NCBI GenBank assembly: GCA_002378975.1
Contig: DFST01000075.1
Location: 1 to 8,733 of the forward strand
Direction of reading: 5' to 3'
DNA: 8,733 bases
From: Chitinophagaceae bacterium UBA3430
GTDB lineage: Bacteria; Bacteroidota; Bacteroidia; Chitinophagales; Chitinophagaceae
Shown here: positions 1 through 6,067 of the stretch, piece after piece
Numbering within the stretch: position 1 is the first letter of the stretch
Layout: every line of letters starts with the position of its first letter
Made by a program: the position numbers and the translations under genes
Notes under the pieces: model-generated
What the model was told of the DNA's origin: nothing
What the model saw: only the letters and a program-made list of their open reading frames with translations
Database searches by the model: none

Positions 1-1
1 C

Positions 2-1024
2 TTAATTGGCGATGCCGGCCTGTTGGTGTCCAACGAAGTGATCCGCAGTCGTTCCGGAATATTGGCCGATAATCTGGATAAATGGGGCTGCCCCAATTCG
101 ATCGTTACGCAGGAAGATCCTACGGTCATCGGAAAGCTCAGCGGATTTTTCGATCTGATGGTGGTGGATGCGCCTTGCAGTGGAAGCGGGTTGTTTCGAA
201 AAGATCCGGATGCCATGGGGCATTGGAGCAATTCAGCGGTGGAACATTGTGCGGCCCGTCAAAAACGTATTTTATCCGACAGTTGGTCTGCTCTAAAAGA
301 GGACGGCATACTTGTTTATAGCACCTGTTCTTTTTCCGAATTAGAAAATGAACAAATGGTCAACTGGATACTGGAGGAATTGGGCGGCGAGTTCTTGCCG
401 TTGACACTTCCTGATGGTTGGGGCATTACAACAACGGCAGCCGGCTATCGCTGTTGGCCACACCGCATGCAGGGGGAAGGATTTTTCTTGGCAGCCATCC
501 GAAAGGTATCCGCTGCGTCGATGGCTGGTGGTCGAACCAAATCTTTGCCGCAACGAGTCGTGGGGGATGTACGTACACGGTTGAATGACTGGTGGAAATT
601 CGATGATGGAGCGGTGTTTGATTGGAAAGGGGGCTTATGGGGATTTCCCGCAGCCTTGGCCTCTGACCTGGAATGGCTTTGTGCGCACTGTCAACCCCTG
701 CGTGTTGGAACTAGGCTGGGGGAATGGGTAAAGGGGGATCTGATACCCGATCATGCACTTGCATTGAGTCGATCTGTTTCATCATTGTGGCCCCGGTTGG
801 AATTGGAACTGGACGAATCGATCCGATACCTGCAACGAGGAGCTGTCGAAAGGGAGGGGCTGCAGCGGGGTTGGATGCTGGTTACCCACCGATCGTTGCC
901 AGTGGGCTGGATCAAATCTTTGGGAAATCGGATCAACAATTATTATCCGGCGCATTTACGAATTCTTAAACAATCTCCCGGTTCAGGTGCCGAAAAAAAT
1001 CCCCAACTTTGGACGGATGCCTAA
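2..1024 (+). CDS. RsmB/NOP-family RNA (cytosine-C5) methyltransferase, 5' end outside window
   Basis: SAM-dependent enzyme that methylates C5 of cytosine in RNA, most likely 16S rRNA as in RsmF. The reading frame is open from base 2, so the N-terminal RNA-binding part and the SAM-binding loop lie outside the window. Motif IV reads DAPCSGSG (Cys codon at 176-178) and motif VI reads YSTCSF (Cys at 326-328). In this family the motif VI Cys attacks the base and the motif IV Cys helps release the product, so the enzyme looks active. The C-terminal third ends in a GWMLVTH...LPVGWIKSLGNRINNYYP segment typical of the RsmF-type C-terminal RNA-binding domain. The stop overlaps the start of the LysM gene, suggesting cotranscription. 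The family is certain; the exact rRNA position modified is not. Confidence 0.93.
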   Translation, partial: LIGDAGLLVSNEVIRSRSGILADNLDKWGCPNSIVTQEDPTVIGKLSGFFDLMVVDAPCSGSGLFRKDPDAMGHWSNSAVEHCAARQKRILSDSWSALKEDGILVYSTCSFSELENEQMVNWILEELGGEFLPLTLPDGWGITTTAAGYRCWPHRMQGEGFFLAAIRKVSAASMAGGRTKSLPQRVVGDVRTRLNDWWKFDDGAVFDWKGGLWGFPAALASDLEWLCAHCQPLRVGTRLGEWVKGDLIPDHALALSRSVSSLWPRLELELDESIRYLQRGAVEREGLQRGWMLVTHRSLPVGWIKSLGNRINNYYPAHLRILKQSPGSGAEKNPQLWTDA

Positions 1025-1901
1025 TCTGAGTCCCATCAAGCTTATCGGTTTGTTGATGCTGTTTGTTTCCATGCAAGCAACGGCGCAACGCAATCAACTG
1101 CGTTTGCAAAAAGGGGCCAAGGGGTTTTATCTGGAGCATAAAGTGGCAGCCAAGCAAAGCTTTTTTTCATTGAGTCGGATGTACAACGTGCATCCTCGTT
1201 TTTTGGCCGATTACAATAAACTGGATTATAAGAGAGGGTTGCAGATCGATCAGGGGATCCGGATCCCGCTGACGGATACGAACTACGAGCGAACGCAGGC
1301 GAATGGAGTACCCGTCTATCTCAAAGCTGTTTCCGATGATGTGTTGACCGATATGGCCCAATCCGCCGGTATACGTCCAGCTGATATGCAGTGCTGGAAT
1401 ACATATACTGGTAACGAGATTAAAAAAGGATCTTCTTGGATTGTGGGTTTTCTTAAAACACAGGAGCTGAAAGACCAACAAGTAAAAATCACGTGTACCC
1501 AAAAGAGTCCCACTCCCCAAACTCCTCAAGCTGTCCAAACTATCCAAACTGTCCAAACTGTCCCCTCCAATCTACCCGCTTCTTCTACTTTTCAGTCCGA
1601 TTATTTGGAGCAGATCAAGAAAACTCCGGTCTCTCAGCAATTGAATGTAATGGCTTCGGTTTTTAAGACCAGCAGTGGATGGCAAGATGGGAAGTATTAT
1701 CTACTGATCGACAATTTGATTCCGGGCACCATCATAAAATTGATCAATCCCGCGAACCAGAAAGGAGTTTACGCCAAAGTGTTGGGCGAAATGAGTCGCA
1801 TCAAACAAAACGAGGGATTGGACATTCGAATCAGCAACGCAGCGGCCGCCATGTTGGAAGTGCCGGAGAACTCGAAGTTCAATCTTCAGATTCACTATTG
1901 A
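1017..1901 (+). CDS. Secreted LysM protein with C-terminal RlpA-like double-psi beta-barrel domain
   Basis: Predicted exported peptidoglycan-binding protein of 294 aa. I chose ATG 1017 over an in-frame GTG at 987 because it gives a clean signal peptide (hydrophobic IKLIGLLMLFVSM, cleavage near ATA-Q, residues 21-24) and a tight 8-nt overlap with the methyltransferase stop. Residues 37-84 look like a LysM domain (HKV..KQSFFSLSRMYNV...ADYNKL..G..I..G..IRIPL). Residues 98-146 resemble a weaker second LysM. Residues 161-192 are a Thr/Pro/Gln/Val-rich linker containing a 9-nt DNA repeat. Residues 210-294 resemble the RlpA-type double-psi barrel (LIPGTIIKLINPANQKGVYAKVLGE, then ISNAAAAML). The RlpA catalytic stretch around DRGP is absent, so a binding or structural role is more likely than lytic activity. 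Signal peptide and first LysM are well supported; the barrel assignment is moderate. Confidence 0.85.
   Translation: MPNLSPIKLIGLLMLFVSMQATAQRNQLRLQKGAKGFYLEHKVAAKQSFFSLSRMYNVHPRFLADYNKLDYKRGLQIDQGIRIPLTDTNYERTQANGVPVYLKAVSDDVLTDMAQSAGIRPADMQCWNTYTGNEIKKGSSWIVGFLKTQELKDQQVKITCTQKSPTPQTPQAVQTIQTVQTVPSNLPASSTFQSDYLEQIKKTPVSQQLNVMASVFKTSSGWQDGKYYLLIDNLIPGTIIKLINPANQKGVYAKVLGEMSRIKQNEGLDIRISNAAAAMLEVPENSKFNLQIHY
1512..1565 (+). repeat. In-frame 9-nt-period CAAACT repeat in LysM-protein linker
   Basis: CAAACT starts at 1518, 1536, 1545 and 1554, with a one-base variant CAAGCT at 1527, an exact 9-nt period. Being three codons long, the unit keeps the frame and encodes TPQ-TPQ-AVQ-TIQ-TVQ-TVP. The 15-mer CAAACTATCCAAACT at 1536-1550 recurs exactly at 4290-4304 in the namZ/FKBP intergenic region. 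Confidence 0.9.
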
Positions 1902-2842
1902 TTGGGTAATCGGTAACCGCGTAACCACGAAGCGGTATCCATCCTTTTTTTACCGGCGATCTGCAGGTCGATTATGTGTATCCACCCATCGTGCGTAGCA
2001 AAACTGAAATGGGTTTTTCCGTCGGATGACCAACTGCCTGGTTGGGCATGGTGATTGACTTTCTCGCCAGTCGCCCGAAAGATCTTAAATGTAGTTTCAT
2101 TCCATTCGGCAAAAGCGCCCGGGTAGGGGCTTAAGCCCTGAATGAGGTTCAAGACTTTTTCCACGGGCTGGTTCCAATGAATGCGGCAAGTCTCGGTATG
2201 AATTTTTGGGGCGTGTGGCAAGGGGTGTGCGGGATCTAATTCTGGCTGGGGATGCTCGACCAGTGTTTCGGCTGCAAGGCCCTGTAGGGTCTCTACGATC
2301 AGCTTGGCGCCAATCACCATGAGCGCATCGTGCAACTCTCCGGCGGTCATGCCCGGATGAATGGGCGTGGATGCCTGCAGCAAAATGCCCCCAGTATCGA
2401 TCTCATGTTTGAGTCGGAAGGTGGTAACACCCGTTTCTGTCTCGCCATTGATCAGGGCCCAATTGATGGGAGCAGCCCCCCGGTACTTGGGAAGTAAGCT
2501 GGCATGGACATTGACTGATCCAAGCGGCGGCATGTTCCAGACCGCCTCTGGCAGCATACGGAACGCGACCACGACTTGAATATCGGCTTGCCAGCATCGG
2601 AGCGCATCCAAGAAAGTAGGGTCCTTTAACTTCTCTGGCTGCAGCAGCGGTATCCCGTACGCGAGCGCCGCTTTTTTGACCTCGGAGGGTTGTAGGCTTA
2701 ATCCTCTTCCAGCGGGTCGGTCAGGGGCTGTTACAACGCCCACTACCTGAGCACCTGCTTGGATCAAGGCTTCCAGGCTGGCCACGGCAAACCCCGGTGT
2801 GCCCATGAAAACGATTCGTAAATCTGCAAAAGGCTTCGGCAC
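1895..2842 (-). CDS. fmt: Methionyl-tRNA formyltransferase
   Basis: Transfers a formyl group from 10-formyltetrahydrofolate to Met-tRNA(fMet), giving the initiator tRNA; cytoplasmic. The 315-residue length is normal. The N-terminal fold begins LRIVFMGTPGFA (residues 8-19). The active-site triad known from E. coli Fmt is present: Asn111 and His113 in SVNVHASLLPKYRG, and Asp149 in EIDTGGIL. The C-terminal tRNA-binding barrel covers roughly residues 205-315. The start is GTG at 2842, one base after the namZ stop, so the two are surely cotranscribed, perhaps with translational coupling; an internal ATG at residue 13 would delete the first strand. The TAG stop overlaps the end of the convergent LysM gene by 7 nt. 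A 7-A run near the 3' end (1951-1945) encodes Lys-Lys and is intact. Confidence 0.97.
   Translation of the reverse strand: MPKPFADLRIVFMGTPGFAVASLEALIQAGAQVVGVVTAPDRPAGRGLSLQPSEVKKAALAYGIPLLQPEKLKDPTFLDALRCWQADIQVVVAFRMLPEAVWNMPPLGSVNVHASLLPKYRGAAPINWALINGETETGVTTFRLKHEIDTGGILLQASTPIHPGMTAGELHDALMVIGAKLIVETLQGLAAETLVEHPQPELDPAHPLPHAPKIHTETCRIHWNQPVEKVLNLIQGLSPYPGAFAEWNETTFKIFRATGEKVNHHAQPGSWSSDGKTHFSFATHDGWIHIIDLQIAGKKRMDTASWLRGYRLPNQ
1912..1951 (+). terminator. Possible intrinsic terminator of LysM gene, inside fmt 3' end
   Basis: Ten bases after the LysM-gene stop, ACCGC (1916-1920) pairs with GCGGT (1932-1936) across an 11-nt loop. Two outer G-C pairs (1912-1913 with 1939-1940) lie beyond a 2-nt mismatch. 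Seven T residues follow at 1945-1951. The stem is short and the T run is offset by several bases, so this is tentative. It lies in the antisense of the last fmt codons, which would fit the overlapping convergent arrangement. Confidence 0.35.
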
Positions 2843-2843
2843 G

Positions 2844-4223
2844 TTATTTGAAATCGGGGTAAAGTAGATATTTGGATCGAATGGCTATGAATTCATCCAG
2901 TTTTGGTTTCCAGCTGGCCCGTATTTCTGCCTCGCTTTTTCCTTGTTTGATCTGTTGCCACAGTTCATTGTTGCCAGCAAGTTTGGTGAAGAAGGATTCT
3001 TCCATATTGCCACTTTTAGGAAATAGGAAGAAGCTGTCTTTTTTCGGGAACTGTTGATAGGCTTGGATGATCCACTTCAATTGGATTCGGTTATTTACCT
3101 GTGCACGTACCTGTTCTGGGCTGCCGCTAATAGTCCATCCGTAACATTTCTTGCCATAGTGTTTTGAATTCTTGGCGCCCTCGTTCGGGTTGGGTGTAAA
3201 CGCAAAGAGGGTTTTCGGTAGATCCGGGTGACCGAAAACCTGAAACGGCTTATCGGTGCCGCGCCCTTCACTCAAAACGGTTCCTTCAAACAGACAAGTA
3301 GACGGGTACAGATAAATGGATTGGATATTGGGTAGGTTGGGTGAGGGTTTGACGGGTAATACATATTTCGTCCGGTGATCGTATTTGGCGCAGGTGATCA
3401 CCAAAAGTTGAAATTGATTGTCCGTTAGAGTCGGTAATTCGTTGCGGTCGTCCAAATATGTGCCACCAAATCTCGCGTTGGCATTTTTCTTTGTCAGGTC
3501 GATCTTTGAGACAATGGCTAGCTCTACGTTTTGTTCTTCCGTATCGGGGTGGACCTCCGTCTTAGAATCGGCTTTCGGTTTTGGCTTAGTCTCGGACTTC
3601 GGATCCGACTTGTTTAGCCAGTTTTCTCCGATTAACATTCCGGCATATTCTCCCAAGGTCAGTCCGTATACGATGGGAATGGGCTGACGGCCGACGAAAG
3701 ATCGATAACGGGTATCAAGCACCGGACCATCCACATAATGCCCGTTCGGATTCGGACGGTCGAGAAGAATGAGTGGTTTTTGAAATTCAATGGCAGATTG
3801 GATATATTCTTCCAGGGAAGAGATGAACGTATAAAAACGAACGCCCACATCTTGGATATCAAACAGCATCACATCTACTTCAGAGAGATCTGCTTTGTCT
3901 GGCCGGCGTTTGGCGCCATAAAGTGAAACAACCGGAATCCCGGTCTTCTCGTCGATTGCATTACCTACTTTCTCACCGGCATCAGCTTTGCCTCGGAAGC
4001 CGTGCTCCGGACCAAAAATGACCTTGACCTCCACACCCAAGGCGATCAAGGTGTCGACCAAATGCGTTTTGCCTACCAGGGAAGTCTGATTGGCAAAAAC
4101 ACCTACTCGTTTCCCACTCAAAAGGGGAAGGTATCTATTCAGTCGATCCGCTCCGGTCAATACTTGTCCATAAGTCATCAAGCTGACCAAACTCCAAACT
4201 AGCAGGAAGGTGTATTTTCTCAT
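2844..4223 (-). CDS. Secreted exo-beta-N-acetylmuramidase NamZ-like protein (DUF1343)
   Basis: Member of the DUF1343 family, in which characterised NamZ enzymes (glycoside hydrolase family 171) remove terminal MurNAc from peptidoglycan fragments during cell-wall recycling. The start at 4223 gives 459 aa and a clean signal peptide (MRKYTFLLVWSLVSLMTYGQ). An in-frame ATG at 4310 lies inside an intergenic repeat and would put 29 polar residues before the signal peptide, so I rejected it. Family blocks are RVGVFANQTSLV (39-50), FGPEHGFRG (70-78), DVMLFDIQDVGVRFYTF (117-133), LLDRPNPNG (153-161), VKPSPNLPN (291-299) and FEGTVLSEGRGTDKPF (312-327). Residues about 204-268 form an unusual insertion with a Lys/Pro/Glu-rich stretch. 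It lies one base upstream of fmt in the same transcript. The family is sure; substrate specificity is inferred. Confidence 0.93.
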   Translation of the reverse strand: MRKYTFLLVWSLVSLMTYGQVLTGADRLNRYLPLLSGKRVGVFANQTSLVGKTHLVDTLIALGVEVKVIFGPEHGFRGKADAGEKVGNAIDEKTGIPVVSLYGAKRRPDKADLSEVDVMLFDIQDVGVRFYTFISSLEEYIQSAIEFQKPLILLDRPNPNGHYVDGPVLDTRYRSFVGRQPIPIVYGLTLGEYAGMLIGENWLNKSDPKSETKPKPKADSKTEVHPDTEEQNVELAIVSKIDLTKKNANARFGGTYLDDRNELPTLTDNQFQLLVITCAKYDHRTKYVLPVKPSPNLPNIQSIYLYPSTCLFEGTVLSEGRGTDKPFQVFGHPDLPKTLFAFTPNPNEGAKNSKHYGKKCYGWTISGSPEQVRAQVNNRIQLKWIIQAYQQFPKKDSFFLFPKSGNMEESFFTKLAGNNELWQQIKQGKSEAEIRASWKPKLDEFIAIRSKYLLYPDFK

Positions 4224-4227
4224 GGCC

Positions 4228-4267
4228 CAAAATTGAGGAAAAAAGCCCGTTTCCCACTCCCTCAATT
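4228..4267 (-). promoter_or_regulatory. Possible namZ promoter -7 element and overlapping inverted repeat
   Basis: On the minus strand, CAATTTTG (4235-4228) matches the Bacteroidota -7 consensus TAnnTTTG except at the first base, 4 nt from the namZ ATG. An 8-bp inverted repeat, AATTGAGG (4231-4238) and CCTCAATT (4260-4267), with a 21-nt spacer overlaps it and could be an operator. No well-spaced -33 TTG is visible, so both calls are weak. Confidence 0.25.
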
Positions 4268-4289
4268 GACCTACCTTGTGCCCTGATTT

Positions 4290-4330
4290 CAAACTATCCA
4301 AACTTTTCAAACTCCCAAACTCTTCAAACT
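4290..4330. repeat. Five-unit CAAACT array in the namZ/FKBP divergent intergenic region
   Basis: CAAACT begins at 4290, 4299, 4308, 4316 and 4325, spaced 9, 9, 8 and 9 nt, ending 6 nt before the FKBP ATG. Read on the other strand the unit is AGTTTG. The first two units share an exact 15-mer with the coding array at 1536-1550. It could be a dispersed simple repeat, a set of regulator sites or a structureless 5' leader; nothing here decides among these. Confidence 0.9.
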
Positions 4331-4336
4331 TTTCTT

Positions 4337-4792
4337 ATGTCTGTTGTAAAATCCGGTGATACCATTCGCATTCATTATCACGGCCGTCTCACCACCGGCG
4401 AAACCTTTGACAGTTCAGCTGGTCGGGATCCCCTTGAGTTTGAAGTGGGTAGCGGTCAAGTTATTCCCGGATTCGATCTGGGGGTTACTGGAATGGCCGT
4501 CGGGGAGAAGAAGACCATTGAGATCCCCTTTGCAGAAGCATATGGTCCAATCAACGAGGCCATGCTGATCGAAATGCCCAAAGAGCGTTTTCCGGAAGGG
4601 ATGGAGATCGAAATCGGAACACCCCTCATGATGTCGGACGGACAGGGACAAACCATGCAGGTGGCCGTTATTTCCATTCAGGAAACAACCGTTACACTGG
4701 ATGCCAATCACCCCTTGGCCGGAAAGGACCTGATCTTCGATCTGGAACTCGTCGAGATTAAGGGCGGCTCCCTGATCATTTTACCAGATTGA
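4337..4792 (+). CDS. SlyD-like FKBP-type peptidyl-prolyl cis-trans isomerase
   Basis: Cytoplasmic proline isomerase and probable folding helper of 151 aa; no signal peptide. The split FKBP fold is clear: residues 1-69 carry IHYHGRL, GETFDSS, QVIPGFD (binding-pocket Val-Ile at 42-43) and AYG, and residues 121-142 return to the fold with DANHPLAGKDLIFDLELVEI. The segment between, about 70-120, is the insert-in-flap chaperone domain typical of SlyD. The His/Cys-rich metal-binding tail of E. coli SlyD is missing; the protein ends GGSLIILPD shortly after the fold. The ATG directly follows the CAAACT array and no Shine-Dalgarno sequence is seen. Only 9 nt separate it from pepT, so it is probably first in a three-gene transcript. 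Confidence 0.93.
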   Translation: MSVVKSGDTIRIHYHGRLTTGETFDSSAGRDPLEFEVGSGQVIPGFDLGVTGMAVGEKKTIEIPFAEAYGPINEAMLIEMPKERFPEGMEIEIGTPLMMSDGQGQTMQVAVISIQETTVTLDANHPLAGKDLIFDLELVEIKGGSLIILPD

Positions 4793-4801
4793 TCTAGTTC
4801 T

Positions 4802-6046
4802 ATGTTCGATCAATATGTTTTTACCGCAGCCGAGCGATTCTGCCGATATGTGCAGTTCGACACGCAGAGTGATCCCCTTTCCAGTGCGTTTCCTTCCACG
4901 GAAAAACAAAAGATCCTCAGCCAATTGCTCGTCAACGAGCTGCTGGAAATGGGAATCGATGATGCACACATCGATGATTTTGGTTATGTGTACGCTACGA
5001 TACCCGCCACCACCAACAAATCGGTGCCGGTCATTTGTTTTTGTGCACACGTAGATACAGCGCCCGATTGTAGCGGCACTGGTGTAAAGCCCCTCATTCA
5101 TAAGAACTACAGCGGAGCGGATATTGTATTGCCCGACGACACCACTCAGGTCATCCGGTTGAGTGAGCATCCGTACTTAAACAATTGCTTGGGCAAAGAA
5201 CTGATCACGGCTTCCGGAACCACTCTGTTGGGTTCAGATGACAAAGCAGGCGTAGCCGAGATCATGGATCTAGCTCATTTCCTAGTCACACATCCCGAAG
5301 TTGAGCACGGGACCATCAAAATCCTTTTCACCCCCGATGAGGAAGTTGGCCGTGGTGTCAATCACGTCGATCTGAAAAAACTGGGCGCTGAATTTGGCTA
5401 TACCCTCGATGGCGGAGACCCTGGCATGCTGGAAGATGAGAATTTCAGTGCTGACGCAGTGGAAGTGATCATCCATGGCGTCAGTGCGCATCCAGGAGCA
5501 GCCAAAGACAAACTCGTCAATGCCCTGAAGATCGCCGGTGAAGTGTTGGCGGCTCTGCCCCGGGAATTGTCGCCGGAAGCGACCACCGGAAAAGAAGGAT
5601 TTCTGCACCCGGTACACGTAGATGGCATTGCGGAACGTTGTGCGATCTCGTTTATCATCCGCGACTTTGTTACGTCCAAACTTTCAGAGAAAGAAGCGTT
5701 GTTAAAATCGATCGTGGAGTCGATTGTGGCCGTTCATCCCGGTGCTCGCTTCGAGTTTAAGGTGCATGAGCAGTACCGAAACATGAAGGAAATACTGAAA
5801 GATCATCCCCGGATTGTAGAGTATGCACTGGAAGCAATTCGGCGGACCGGCCTAACGCCCATACCCGGTTCTATAAGGGGCGGGACAGACGGCAGTCGCT
5901 TGTCTTTCATGGGATTGCCTTGCCCCAATCTTTTCGCCGGTCAACAGGCCATTCACTCCAAGCTGGAGCATATTTGCATACAGGATATGAATAAATCCGT
6001 CGAGATGCTGGTACATCTTGTTCAGGTTGCAGCCGAGAAATCATAA
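4802..6046 (+). CDS. pepT: Peptidase T (tripeptidase, M20B zinc peptidase)
   Basis: Cytoplasmic aminotripeptidase that removes the N-terminal residue from tripeptides in peptide turnover. All the dinuclear-zinc and catalytic residues expected from E. coli and Salmonella PepT can be placed: His83 and catalytic Asp85 in CAHVDTAPD, bridging Asp146 in GSDDKAG, catalytic Glu180 and ligand Glu181 in FTPDEEVGRG, Asp203 in TLDGG, and His385 in GQQAIHSKLEHI. The lid domain contains GVSAHPGAAKDKLVNA, and RGGTDGSRLSFMGLPCPNL precedes the last zinc ligand. The 414-aa length is normal for PepT. It sits 9 nt after the FKBP gene and 21 nt before the SPFH gene, with no terminator in either gap. An enzyme that cleaves short peptides fits a protein-maintenance transcript. 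Confidence 0.97.
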   Translation: MFDQYVFTAAERFCRYVQFDTQSDPLSSAFPSTEKQKILSQLLVNELLEMGIDDAHIDDFGYVYATIPATTNKSVPVICFCAHVDTAPDCSGTGVKPLIHKNYSGADIVLPDDTTQVIRLSEHPYLNNCLGKELITASGTTLLGSDDKAGVAEIMDLAHFLVTHPEVEHGTIKILFTPDEEVGRGVNHVDLKKLGAEFGYTLDGGDPGMLEDENFSADAVEVIIHGVSAHPGAAKDKLVNALKIAGEVLAALPRELSPEATTGKEGFLHPVHVDGIAERCAISFIIRDFVTSKLSEKEALLKSIVESIVAVHPGARFEFKVHEQYRNMKEILKDHPRIVEYALEAIRRTGLTPIPGSIRGGTDGSRLSFMGLPCPNLFAGQQAIHSKLEHICIQDMNKSVEMLVHLVQVAAEKS

Positions 6047-6067
6047 TTTAAATTTAAAGCCAATAAT

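Noticed and set aside
987..1016. GTG start at 987 for the LysM protein.
   Set aside because: It adds ten residues (MPKKIPNFGR) before a normal signal peptide and overlaps the upstream gene more deeply than ATG 1017.
1167..1556. 129-codon minus-strand frame with SLDSLDSL repeats.
   Set aside because: It is the complement of the 9-nt repeat inside the LysM gene; no family resemblance and antisense to a well-supported gene.
1875..1887. GAACTTCGAGTTC hairpin as a terminator for fmt on the minus strand.
   Set aside because: A 5-bp stem with a 3-nt loop and no following T tract.
4224..4310. N-terminal extension of NamZ from an in-frame ATG at 4310 (begins MKSLDSLKS).
   Set aside because: The extension is a translation of the CAAACT repeat and would bury the evident signal peptide; ATG 4223 is better.
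1512..4330. Regularly spaced CAAACT units considered as a CRISPR-like array.
   Set aside because: Units are 6-9 nt with 2-3 nt between them; CRISPR repeats and spacers are far longer and no cas genes are present.
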